From an uncultured Paracoccaceae bacterium (GTDB taxonomy: Bacteria; Pseudomonadota; Alphaproteobacteria; Rhodobacterales; Rhodobacteraceae), in contig CANMKS010000001.1 in NCBI GenBank assembly GCA_947498645.1, forward strand, positions 716,032-780,031: DNA of 64,000 bases, written 5' to 3'. Of this stretch, positions 1-8,276 are shown piece by piece. The notes beneath the pieces were generated by a model that saw only the letters and a list, made by a program, of their open reading frames with translations, was not told the origin of the DNA and did no database searches. How positions within the stretch are numbered: the stretch's first letter is position 1; the number at the start of each line of letters is the position of its first letter. Both the position numbers and the translations under genes were made by a program.

Positions 1-93
1 CCGTTACGCCCTGTAAATTCGTTTGCAGGGCATGATCACAACCTGATCTGCCCAGATGCCGTTTGCGCGGCCAATTCCTGATCAGAGACCGAT

Positions 94-1608
94 ATGACCA
101 TCATCAATATCAATGCCCTTGGCGTGACCTTGGGCGATCCGCTTTTCACCGACCTGAACCTCACCATTTCCAAAGGCTGTCGCATCGGCCTTGTCGCCGC
201 AAATGGCCGCGGCAAGTCCACGCTGATGGCTTGCATTGCTGGCACTTTCGAGCACACCAACGGTGACATCACCCGCGCGCGGGGTCTGCGCGTTGGGTAT
301 GTAGAACAATATGTGCCCGACGCCGCGCTGGGCCAAACCCTCTACGACATGGTGCTTGCCGCCCTGCCGCAGGAACAGGCCGATTATGAAAGCTGGCGGG
401 TGGATGTTGTCCTTAATGATCTCAAAGTCCCTTATGACCAGCAACAAAAGCCGCTGAATGAATTGAGCGGCGGATGGCAGCGGACGGCCCTGCTCGCGGC
501 GGCTTGGATCACGGAACCCAATATCCTGCTGCTGGACGAACCAACCAACCATCTTGACCTGCATCGCATTGGATTGCTGCAAAACTGGCTGGCTGCGCTG
601 CCCCGCGAAACGCCCGTCATGATCACCAGTCACGACCGCGCCTTTCTGGACGCCACAACCAACCGCACGCTGTTCTTGAGGGAAGAACGATCGCGCGTGT
701 TCCAACTGCCATTCACACAAGCACGTGCCGCATTGGAGGAGGCGGACGCGGCTGACGAACGCCGCTTTGCCAATGATCTGAACAAGGCACAACAGTTGCG
801 CAAACAGGCGGCCAAGCTCAAGAACATCGGGATCAACTCTGGCTCCGATCTGTTGATCACCAAAACCAAACAACTCAGCGACCGCGCCGCCAGAATCGAG
901 GCCGCCGCCAAGCCAGCGCATAGCGAACGCGGTGCAGGCGAAATCAAGCTGACCAACAGCGGCACGCACGCGAAGGCACTCATTGCATTGGATGATGTGG
1001 GTGTAGAGGCGCCTGACGGGCGATTGCTCTATACCACTGGCAAGAAGTGGATCGGTAAAGGCGACCGTGTGGTTCTACTTGGCACCAATGGCACCGGCAA
1101 AACGCAACTGATCAAACTGATACATCGCGCGGTGGTGGATGCAGCCGCGGGCGTGAAGGCCGCACCGACCGTCGCAATGGGTTATTCCGATCAGCACCTC
1201 AGCCAATTGGACTATGCCGATACACCGATGACGGCAGTGGCGGGCCAATTTGATGTGGGCGACCAACGCGCGCGCGGACTGCTGGCTGGGGCCGGGGTGA
1301 ACATACAGATGCAAGACACCAGGATCGGCGCACTCTCGGGTGGGCAAAAAGCGCGGCTGGCGATGCTGATCCTGCGTCTGAGACAACCGAATTTCTATCT
1401 GCTGGACGAGCCGACAAACCACCTTGATATCGAAGGACAGGAAGCGCTGGAGGATGAGTTGATCCACCACGGTGCCACCTGTCTGCTGGTCAGTCACGAC
1501 CGGAGCTTTCTGCGCAATGTGGGGAACCGGTTCTGGCAGATCGACCGCAAGCGGTTGGTCGAAGTGGACGATCCGGAGTCGTTTCTCGCCACGGAAATGG
1601 CCAGCTAA
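94..1608 (+). CDS. ABC-F family ATP-binding protein (Uup/YheS-like)
   Basis: A 504-residue soluble protein with two ATP-binding cassettes in one chain and no membrane segment, the layout of ABC-F proteins, which act on ribosomes or in antibiotic resistance rather than in transport. Cassette 1 has a Walker A at about residues 36-43 (ANGRGKST; the glycine usual before N is alanine), a signature LSGGWQR and a Walker B LLLDEPTNHLD. Cassette 2 has GTNGTGKT, LSGGQKAR and LLDEPTNHLDIEG. A charged linker (about 190-290) carries the interdomain helices. ATG at 94 opens directly into the first cassette. The gene ends 4 nt inside the convergent LacI-type gene. The family is certain; the subfamily role is not. 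Confidence 0.9.
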   Translation: MTIININALGVTLGDPLFTDLNLTISKGCRIGLVAANGRGKSTLMACIAGTFEHTNGDITRARGLRVGYVEQYVPDAALGQTLYDMVLAALPQEQADYESWRVDVVLNDLKVPYDQQQKPLNELSGGWQRTALLAAAWITEPNILLLDEPTNHLDLHRIGLLQNWLAALPRETPVMITSHDRAFLDATTNRTLFLREERSRVFQLPFTQARAALEEADAADERRFANDLNKAQQLRKQAAKLKNIGINSGSDLLITKTKQLSDRAARIEAAAKPAHSERGAGEIKLTNSGTHAKALIALDDVGVEAPDGRLLYTTGKKWIGKGDRVVLLGTNGTGKTQLIKLIHRAVVDAAAGVKAAPTVAMGYSDQHLSQLDYADTPMTAVAGQFDVGDQRARGLLAGAGVNIQMQDTRIGALSGGQKARLAMLILRLRQPNFYLLDEPTNHLDIEGQEALEDELIHHGATCLLVSHDRSFLRNVGNRFWQIDRKRLVEVDDPESFLATEMAS

Positions 1609-2639
1609 GCGTGCGGTCCGGCCTTGGGGATGTTCTCTGGTGTCAGCACCTGCGCGGTAGAGAGCGGGGCTTTGACGTGATCGTTTGATAGCCCATGATA
1701 GGACAGGAACGCGCCAAAGGCATTTCGGATATCCATCTGCAAGTCATGATGCAGGATGAAATCCAATCGCCCCTCACCGATCAGCCGCCGGTTTTCCTGA
1801 TCCAGATCATGGGCTACAAACACATCTGGCCGAAGGCCCTGATCCGCTAGCACCTTCAGGATTGCCCGGTTGCCACCGCCCATTGAATAGACTGCGCGCA
1901 GCTGATCTATGTTCTTCAGCGCGGGCGACAACAGGCGCGATGTATCGTAATCAAGTCCCCCACCACCCTGGATCGCAACGACCTGTAGTTGCGGGCACAG
2001 GCTTGCCAATGCCGCGTTAAAGGCGGTCTCGCGCTCTTTTTCGCCCAGAAAGCTCTTTTGGCTGCGCGTGGCCAAGACCGTTCCGGGGGTATTTCCGACG
2101 GTCTTGCCGATCAGAAAGGCCGCCGTGCGCCCGGCACTGGCGTTGTCCATGCCCACGTAGGTCAGGTGATCTGTGCCCCCGATGTCCGTGACGAGCGTCA
2201 CAACGGGAATTCTGGCGGCGGTCAGCGTGTTCACGGCATCTCTGATCCTGGGCGTGTCTCGCGCTTTCAGACACACCCCATGGCTACCGCGTTTCATGAT
2301 CCGCGCCAAAGTGCCCACAACCTCGTCTTCGTGCATGGTTTCCTGCTGCACAAATCTTGGACGGCAGACGGCCGTGCCGATCTGCGGCAAAACGGTCTCT
2401 GTCGCCGCCTTCACTTCACGGCTGAACCGGTTCGGGGCCTCAACCACAAAATCAAAAAACAGGCGCCTGCCACGGGCGGCAAGCTGGGCCTCTTGCGCTA
2501 TCAGTTCTTCGATTGCTGCCGTCACGCGCAGTTTGGTCTGCGGGCTTACATGGGCGCGTCCATTCAGAACCCGATCAACGGTGGCTGTGCCAAGCCCGGA
2601 CTGGCGGGCAATCTCTTTGATTGGAAAGCGACGTGTCAT
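1605..2639 (-). CDS. LacI-family transcriptional regulator
   Basis: A 344-residue LacI/GalR-type repressor. The N-terminal helix-turn-helix is at residues 4-27 (IKEIARQSGLGTATVDRVLN), followed by the hinge and a periplasmic-binding-protein-like sensor domain (about 60-340). The phrase VAHDLDQENRRLIGEGRLDF near the C-terminus is typical of sugar-sensing members. I chose the ATG at 2639 because it directly precedes the helix-turn-helix; a longer frame from 2669 adds ten unconserved residues. It is divergent from the PhyH-type dioxygenase gene at 2720, its likely target, but I see no clear palindrome in the 80 bp between them. Confidence 0.88.
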   Translation of the reverse strand: MTRRFPIKEIARQSGLGTATVDRVLNGRAHVSPQTKLRVTAAIEELIAQEAQLAARGRRLFFDFVVEAPNRFSREVKAATETVLPQIGTAVCRPRFVQQETMHEDEVVGTLARIMKRGSHGVCLKARDTPRIRDAVNTLTAARIPVVTLVTDIGGTDHLTYVGMDNASAGRTAAFLIGKTVGNTPGTVLATRSQKSFLGEKERETAFNAALASLCPQLQVVAIQGGGGLDYDTSRLLSPALKNIDQLRAVYSMGGGNRAILKVLADQGLRPDVFVAHDLDQENRRLIGEGRLDFILHHDLQMDIRNAFGAFLSYHGLSNDHVKAPLSTAQVLTPENIPKAGPHA

Positions 2640-2719
2640 TTGATGTGTTTTTGATGCGTTCCGAGGCACAATGCAATCTCGGCTCAGCTATGCTGGTCGG
2701 GAAAACGGGAGGAATAGAT

Positions 2720-3901
2720 ATGACAGACAGCATCGAAAGCGCCGTGGGTTACTATGATCCGGACAGTTGCGACCTGCAGGCGTTCACAGCCCTTGTTGAT
2801 CAGACCACGCAGGCCGACCATGTGCCTCGTGCCGTCGCAATCGAAAAGAACATCCCCATCTATGACATGGCGCACCTGCGCCCAGCGCTCGAAGACGATC
2901 GGACGCGCCGCGAGATCATGGCAGAATGGGCGCGCGTCCTGCACAATGGTGCCGGGGTTGTGGCGCTCAAGCACACCTATGCCGACACCACCGTTCTGGA
3001 CGCCGCCACGCGGATCTATGAAGACATCATCGCCGGTGAAAAAGCAGGTGCCGCGGGCGGGGCAGATCACTTTGCTTCATCCGGCGCCAATGATCGGGTC
3101 TGGAACTCCTTGCAAAAACTCTGCGAAGCCTCGCCCGAGGTTTTTCTGGACTACTTTGCCAATACCGCCATCGCTGCGGTCTGCGAGGCATGGCTTGGCC
3201 CCAATTACCAGATGACAGCGCAGGTAAACCTCGTGCATCCCGGCGGGGCCGCCCAACAGGCGCATCGTGACTACCACCTTGGCTTTCAAACTGCCGAGGT
3301 CAGCGCGTCATATCCGGCCCATGTGCATGATGTGTCACCCGTTCTGACGTTGCAGGGGGCGGTTGCCCATTGCGACATGCCGCTGGAAAGCGGGCCAACG
3401 AAGCTGCTGCCCTTTTCGCAAGCCTACCGCCCCGGATATGCGGCATGGCGCAGAGATGACTTTCGCGCCCTGTTTGAAGACCGCTACGTGCAACTGCCGT
3501 TGGCCAAGGGCGACACCGTGTTTTTCAACCCCGCCCTGTTTCACGCAGCTGGTGCGAATACGAGCAAGGACATCCACCGTTTTGCCAATCTGTTGCAGGT
3601 ATCCTCCGCATTTGGGCGCGCGATGGAGACAATCGACCGGGACAAGATGTGCAAACTGCTGTTCCCCCATGCGGCGAAAGCCAAAGCTGACGGCAGGTTG
3701 AGTGAACCCGAACTTTCTGCCGCGATTGCCGCCACTGCGGAAGGGTACGCATTTCCAACCAATCTGGATCGTGATCCTCCGACAAACGGGCTTGCGCCGG
3801 AAACACCAGCCGCGTTGTTCCAGCGCGGTTTGTCAGAGGGCATGAGCGCAGAGCGGTTCGAGGAACGGCTTGATCAGATGAAAGGGCGGCGTCTGGCGTG
3901 A
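2720..3901 (+). CDS. phytanoyl-CoA dioxygenase (PhyH) family protein
   Basis: A 393-residue protein of the PhyH class of Fe(II)/2-oxoglutarate-dependent oxygenases. The iron-binding H-x-D is visible in QQAHRDYHLGF, and the second histidine lies in the FFNPALFHAAGANTS segment; an arginine for 2-oxoglutarate follows (DIHRFAN). The start at 2720 follows GGGAGGAATAG; a longer frame from 2621 would overlap the divergent regulator and is rejected. The adjacent LacI-type regulator suggests induction by a sugar-like ligand, but the substrate cannot be told from sequence. Confidence 0.82.
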   Translation: MTDSIESAVGYYDPDSCDLQAFTALVDQTTQADHVPRAVAIEKNIPIYDMAHLRPALEDDRTRREIMAEWARVLHNGAGVVALKHTYADTTVLDAATRIYEDIIAGEKAGAAGGADHFASSGANDRVWNSLQKLCEASPEVFLDYFANTAIAAVCEAWLGPNYQMTAQVNLVHPGGAAQQAHRDYHLGFQTAEVSASYPAHVHDVSPVLTLQGAVAHCDMPLESGPTKLLPFSQAYRPGYAAWRRDDFRALFEDRYVQLPLAKGDTVFFNPALFHAAGANTSKDIHRFANLLQVSSAFGRAMETIDRDKMCKLLFPHAAKAKADGRLSEPELSAAIAATAEGYAFPTNLDRDPPTNGLAPETPAALFQRGLSEGMSAERFEERLDQMKGRRLA

Positions 3902-3939
3902 CGGGCGCATGTGTCGGGAAGGGCTTTGACCTGCAACGG

Positions 3940-4821
3940 CTATTCCGCTGCCATTTTTTGATCGTTGACGGTGCCAATCTGGGCGATTTCGGCAATCACA
4001 CCCGACAGAACGATCTTGAAGGCATCGAAGTCACTGCTCAGTTCAAGGCTCTTTTCGTTCATATAGAGCGCGCGATCAATCTCGACCTGAATGGCGTGCT
4101 GACCGCGTGAGGGCCGGCCGTAATGCTGGGTGATAAAAGCACCTGCAAAGGGCATGTTGCGGGCGACCCGCAAGCCTGCGCTGGCAAAGGCTGCCTCGAC
4201 CTGTTCAACAATCGACCCGGCCGCGGTTGCGCCAAAACGATCACCCAAAACGACGTCAGGCCGGGCAGCGCCCGGCGAGCCGACATTTTCCAGCGCCTCA
4301 TGCGGCATGGAGTGGCAATCAATCAGGATCGCCTCGCCAAAGGCGTTGTTGCTTTCATCCAGCAGCGTTTGCAGCTGGTCATGATAGGGCCGCCAGTACT
4401 GCGCGATACGGTGGTGCGCCTCGGTCAGGCTCAGCTTGCCCCGATAGATCTGGCGGCCATTGGCTACCACGCGGGGGATCACACCAAGGCCGCTGGCAAT
4501 GCGCGGGTTATGGGCGCTGCGGCGCACCCCTTCGATCAGGGCTGAATCCAACTCATCGGGCCCCCGGTTCAGATCCAGATAGGCGCGTGGCGCGCAGGCC
4601 GTCAGAAGCGGCGCACCATGCTCGGGCACAGCTGCAAAAAGCTGATCGACATAAGCATCCTCGGATGACCGGATCTGGCTTGCATTCAGCACCGCACGGC
4701 GCAAGAACGCCTCTGGGTAGTGGCGCCCGCTATGCGGTGAGGCAAAGACAACACTTGTCGTGCGCTCTGTCGGGCGGGTCAGATGATAGGCGCTTGTGTG
4801 CAAAAATGACGTCCTTTCCAT
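3940..4821 (-). CDS. N-formylglutamate amidohydrolase family protein
   Basis: A 293-residue cytosolic hydrolase of the N-formylglutamate deformylase family, which acts in the last step of one histidine degradation route, releasing formate and glutamate. Family marks are SPHSG (residues 28-32), the YLDLNRGPDELD stretch and DCHSMP around residue 165, which supply metal and substrate ligands. No other hut gene is in the window, so a different N-acyl amino acid substrate is possible. The ATG at 4821 follows AAGAGG at very short spacing and is the only reasonable start. Confidence 0.8.
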   Translation of the reverse strand: MERTSFLHTSAYHLTRPTERTTSVVFASPHSGRHYPEAFLRRAVLNASQIRSSEDAYVDQLFAAVPEHGAPLLTACAPRAYLDLNRGPDELDSALIEGVRRSAHNPRIASGLGVIPRVVANGRQIYRGKLSLTEAHHRIAQYWRPYHDQLQTLLDESNNAFGEAILIDCHSMPHEALENVGSPGAARPDVVLGDRFGATAAGSIVEQVEAAFASAGLRVARNMPFAGAFITQHYGRPSRGQHAIQVEIDRALYMNEKSLELSSDFDAFKIVLSGVIAEIAQIGTVNDQKMAAE

Positions 4822-4859
4822 CCTCTTGATAGCGCGTTTTGGGAAAATACCAAAAGCCC

Positions 4860-4888
4860 TTGATCCCTCTTCCGACTCCTTTTATAGA
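4860..4888 (+). promoter_or_regulatory. putative sigma-70 promoter of tRNA-Val
   Basis: TTGATC (4860-4865) and TATAGA (4883-4888) are separated by 17 bp, about 68 bp ahead of the mature tRNA end. It is the best -35/-10 pair seen upstream of the tRNA. Confidence 0.5.
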
Positions 4889-4956
4889 CCGCACGACTGA
4901 CGCGGTTCGCCCCGCGTCCTATTTCGTTATGGGATGTTGGCGGGCGCAGACGACAT

Positions 4957-5031
4957 GGATGATTAGCTCAGCGGTAGAGCACTTCGTTGACATCGAAGGG
5001 GTCACTGGTTCGATCCCAGTATCGTCCACCA
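4957..5031 (+). tRNA. tRNA-Val (GAC anticodon)
   Basis: The 75-nt gene folds as a full cloverleaf. The acceptor strands GGATGAT and ATCGTCC pair with one G-T, the D arm has TAGCTCAGCGGTAGAGC, and the anticodon stem CTTCG/CGAAG encloses TTGACAT, giving anticodon GAC for valine. The T loop is GGTTCGATCCC. The 3' CCA is encoded (5029-5031). Confidence 0.96.
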
Positions 5032-5107
5032 GAATTCACCGGGCCGTCTGGCCTGAACATCAACCCAAGGCGCAATCCGCGCGCCGCGACAGATAGGACA
5101 CGAACCC

Positions 5108-5233
5108 ATGAAGGTACGTAACTCCCTCCGCTCGCTCAAGCAGCGCCACCGCGATTGCCGCATCGTGCGCCGTAAGGGCCGCGTCTATGTGATCAACAAG
5201 ACGCAGCGCCGGTTCAAAGCCCGTCAGGGCTAA
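5108..5233 (+). CDS. rpmJ: 50S ribosomal protein L36, zinc-less type
   Basis: A 41-residue basic protein ([20 protein letters not shown]...) matching L36 of the C-minus type: it keeps one cysteine (C17) and lacks the four-ligand zinc ribbon of the short form. It follows tRNA-Val by 76 bp and is closed by a strong hairpin terminator, so the two may share a transcript. The ATG at 5108 has AGGA at usual spacing. Confidence 0.95.
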   Translation: MKVRNSLRSLKQRHRDCRIVRRKGRVYVINKTQRRFKARQG

Positions 5234-5256
5234 ACCCAGCGACAGCAGATTGAAAA

Positions 5257-5288
5257 GGCCGCGCCCCAGCATTGGGCGCGGCCTTTTT
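5257..5288 (+). terminator. Rho-independent terminator after rpmJ
   Basis: A perfect 10-bp stem GGCCGCGCCC/GGGCGCGGCC (5257-5266 with 5274-5283) and a 7-nt loop are followed by TTTTT. Confidence 0.93.
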
Positions 5289-5409
5289 CGTTTCGGTGCA
5301 AGTTGGTCAGGTTTTCAGTAGTTTCACGCATCTGGTCTGGCCAACCACGCCGCGACCGCGTTACCCTTGCGCCAGATTTTGATCCGCTCAGGCGAAAGGA
5401 CACCACTCT

Positions 5410-6612
5410 ATGACCCCACTTAATTTCAAATCAACAACTCTCGCTGCACTGCTGCTTGGCGCTGCGTCACCTGCGCTGGCTCAGGCCAATATTTGTGGGG
5501 GCTCCGGCGATGGCGGCATCTGGATCGGCGGGGATGAGGCCGCATCGGATATCACGACAGCCGACTCATATCAGGAACAGATGGCGCTTGTTTTGGGCGG
5601 CAACGAATACGTTTCGCTGTTCACTCTCTCGGCACCCACCGATATCCGGGTTGAGGCCGCAGGCCGTGGTGCCGGTGATCCGATCATTGAACTGCTGGAT
5701 GCAAATGGCGGCGTGATCCTGTCGGATGATGACAGCGGCGGTAACGGTGCGTCGCGCGCCGAAACAAGCCTTGATGCGGGCACCTATTGCATGTCCATGC
5801 GCAGCTATGACGGCGGCCCGATGACCGCCTTTGTCCGTGTAGGCAGGCAAGAGCAGGAACCCCTGACGGCAGGTATTGATACCGGCGGCGGCAGTGACGG
5901 CGCATTTGGCAGCTGTGATACAGCCACCCCCTTTGGTGATATCGGCGGCCTTGCAACAGCCTCGGTCAGCGAAACACCCTATTGGAGTTTCACACTTGAT
6001 GCCCCGACCGCCCTCACCATCACTGCCGAAAATGAAACGGCAGACCCGGTGATCACGCTTTATGGTCCCGGTGAGGTCTACATCAACGATAACGACGACT
6101 ATGACGGGCTCAATTCACGCATTGACGTGACCGACCCACTTGCACCCGGCACCTATTGCCTTGAGATGGAAGCGCTCAGTGATGAAGGTGCGCCGATCAC
6201 CGTCAGCATCAGCGCCTATGATGCCGAAGAGGCGCTGCAGTCGCTTTATGCACGTGGCGAAGCGGCCCCACCATTGGACGGCAGCGTGCCTGTGACCGAT
6301 CTTGGCGTCTTGCAATCGCGTCTGCGTCAGGATGTACAGGCCACAACAGATGTGCAGTGGTTCACCGTTGAACTGGCAGATCCGGGCCTGTTGGTCACCG
6401 AGGCAATCGGTGGCGGTGGCAGCGATCCGTGGCTTGTCGTCTTTGACGACTTTGGGCGTCAGATCGGGCAGAACGACGACTATGGCGATGGGCTCGACAG
6501 CCTTGTGATGGCACGGCTACAGCCCGGCATCTACGTCATCGGCGTGCGTCAGTATGACGGCGGACAGGGCCTGATCCGGCTGCTGCTGGAGCGTTACGTT
6601 CGCGCGCAGTAA
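5410..6612 (+). CDS. exported protein with three PPC-like repeats
   Basis: A 400-residue protein with a signal peptide cleaved after ASPALAQA (about residue 26). The rest holds three diverged repeats of about 120 residues, each with a D-P-x-(I/L) strand, an acidic loop (DDDSGGNG, DNDDYDG, NDDYGDG) and a final G-T/I-Y-x-(I/L) strand. This resembles the bacterial pre-peptidase C-terminal beta-sandwich, whose acidic loops can bind calcium. No catalytic domain is present. It sits convergent to the pseudo-caspase gene. RBS GAAAGGA. Function unknown; a periplasmic or secreted binding role is plausible. Confidence 0.72.
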   Translation: MTPLNFKSTTLAALLLGAASPALAQANICGGSGDGGIWIGGDEAASDITTADSYQEQMALVLGGNEYVSLFTLSAPTDIRVEAAGRGAGDPIIELLDANGGVILSDDDSGGNGASRAETSLDAGTYCMSMRSYDGGPMTAFVRVGRQEQEPLTAGIDTGGGSDGAFGSCDTATPFGDIGGLATASVSETPYWSFTLDAPTALTITAENETADPVITLYGPGEVYINDNDDYDGLNSRIDVTDPLAPGTYCLEMEALSDEGAPITVSISAYDAEEALQSLYARGEAAPPLDGSVPVTDLGVLQSRLRQDVQATTDVQWFTVELADPGLLVTEAIGGGGSDPWLVVFDDFGRQIGQNDDYGDGLDSLVMARLQPGIYVIGVRQYDGGQGLIRLLLERYVRAQ

Positions 6613-6634
6613 GTGATCGCTCATCAATACAAAA

Positions 6635-6667
6635 GGGGCGCGTCTGTTACCAGACGCGCCCCTTTTT
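6635..6667. terminator. bidirectional terminator
   Basis: A 12-bp stem, GGGGCGCGTCTG with CAGACGCGCCCC, has a 4-nt loop and T-runs on both strands. It separates the repeat protein (+) from the pseudo-caspase (-). Confidence 0.93.
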
Positions 6668-6703
6668 CATGGCCAATCTATGTGCCGGATGGCTAAGACG
6701 CCA

Positions 6704-8173
6704 TCACCGTCCGATGGTATCCGCCAGTAACCGCGCAAGCGTTCCCTGATCAAGATAGCCCGTGGCAGGCAGGTTGTAGCGTGACTGGTAACGGCCAATC
6801 GCCCCGCGTGTATCGCGATCAAACCGCCCATCGACCTGACCGGGGTTATAGCCCAACTGGGCAAGGCGGCTTTCGATCAGGCGCCGCAACACAGGGTTCA
6901 CGCCAAGCGCTCGTTCGCGTTCGCGGGCTTCCTCGTTGTCGCTGGTGGTAATCTCGCCCAGTTTCTCGCGCGCCTCATTGGCAAAAATACCTTGGGGGTA
7001 GCGGTCCAGATAGGCGCGATACCCCGCCTCGGACCCACGCGCACCGGTTTCTTCCCAATAATCGCGGTCAAGGCGCAGGGCCGCTTCGCGTTCACGCTCT
7101 TCTTCGGCTTCAATTTCGGCAGCACGGCGGCTGGCCTGTGCGTCAATCCGGTTGATCTGCTCGGTTGTCAGATAGGATGTCTGCGCAAAGCCATTGTTTT
7201 GTTGCCAGTTGCGGATCGCCCCGCGACTGCCGGGACCAAAGATGCCATCAACACCGCGTGTGCTGAACTCAAGCAGGGTCAAATTGCGCTGAATGGCGCG
7301 GCGTTCGTTCCGGGTCAGGTTCAGCCCGTCTTCTTCGATCTCGGCCATACGGATCGGATCGCTCTCGATTTCATCCAGACGGCGGCGGGCTTCGGTCGCA
7401 TACTGGCTACGAGGATGATCAAAGATGAATTCGCGATACCCATCTGCGGTATTTGCCTCTTGGGCGTCGTTCCATGCACGCAGGCTGGGATCGACAGTGG
7501 GCAATGGGCGATCCGTCTGGCCAACCTCTGGTTCCATCACCAGGGTCCGAGGGGCATAGCCGATCGCACGCAGGCGTCGACTGTCGCGCACAAAAGCCAT
7601 CACATCGCCACCGGGTTTGGTCAGCGCCTCTGTCACGACGCCATCCGTCGAAGACGGATCAGCCAGCAGTACGGTCACACCCTGTGGGACGTCCAGCGCA
7701 CCGATGCCCTGACGCAGGTAACTGCCGATCGCGTCATCATCGCCCCGGTCATAGCCAAGGATCAGCACAGATTGCCCCGGTGCCTGCGCCATGACGTTCA
7801 TGATCATCTCGACCGACACCGCATCATCCAAACCAAACGGCGTGGGGCGGTCGGCGTCTTCGGCCAGCAGCCAGCTATGCGTCCCATCGGTCACAAAGCG
7901 CCCGGACAGGCCAACAACCAGACGCTGCGCATCTGTCGCCTGATTTGCAAAGCGGGCAAGCAGCCGGTCCATCGCCTCTGCTGATCCATTGGCCAGCGTG
8001 CCTACGGTGTATCCTGCATCACGCAGACTTTCGGCCGAGTTGAGCACGTCAAGACCGTTGCTGACCCGCCGGAATTCATCGTAACGCGACACGCCCATCA
8101 ACAGGGCGGCATCTTCGGCCAGGGCCGGCATAGCAAGCGCGGACAGGGCCGCAATCAGGGTCAGTTTGCGCAT
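6704..8173 (-). CDS. exported degenerate caspase-like protein with peptidoglycan-binding domains
   Basis: A 489-residue protein with a signal peptide (MRKLTLIAALSALAMPALA). Residues 20-230 look like a peptidase C14 (caspase-like) domain: AALLMGVSRYDEF at the first strand, NSAESLRDAGYTV, then VVGLSGRF where a GHG would be expected (88-94) and LILGYDR where LDAC-R would be expected (137-143). Both catalytic residues therefore appear lost. A helical spacer with E/R-rich stretches follows, then a peptidoglycan-binding-like unit at about 305-345 (GVDGIFGPGSRGAIRNWQ) and a second at the C-terminus (GQVDGRFDRDTRGAIGRYQ). The start at 8173 has GGAG 7 nt upstream; a longer frame from 8254 lacks a signal peptide at its end and is rejected. 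Confidence 0.78.
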   Translation of the reverse strand: MRKLTLIAALSALAMPALAEDAALLMGVSRYDEFRRVSNGLDVLNSAESLRDAGYTVGTLANGSAEAMDRLLARFANQATDAQRLVVGLSGRFVTDGTHSWLLAEDADRPTPFGLDDAVSVEMIMNVMAQAPGQSVLILGYDRGDDDAIGSYLRQGIGALDVPQGVTVLLADPSSTDGVVTEALTKPGGDVMAFVRDSRRLRAIGYAPRTLVMEPEVGQTDRPLPTVDPSLRAWNDAQEANTADGYREFIFDHPRSQYATEARRRLDEIESDPIRMAEIEEDGLNLTRNERRAIQRNLTLLEFSTRGVDGIFGPGSRGAIRNWQQNNGFAQTSYLTTEQINRIDAQASRRAAEIEAEEEREREAALRLDRDYWEETGARGSEAGYRAYLDRYPQGIFANEAREKLGEITTSDNEEARERERALGVNPVLRRLIESRLAQLGYNPGQVDGRFDRDTRGAIGRYQSRYNLPATGYLDQGTLARLLADTIGR

Positions 8174-8276
8174 TGCGCATCTCCTTGGTTGTTCACCGCA
8201 ATCCGCGTACCGACGCAGGCGGATTGCACCAAGGACGTTAGGCCAGCGGGCCATTGCTATTCAATAGCGGCGCAGA

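Noticed and set aside
82-969. 295-codon minus-strand open frame over the ABC-F gene
   Set aside because: Fully antisense to a gene with clear Walker motifs.
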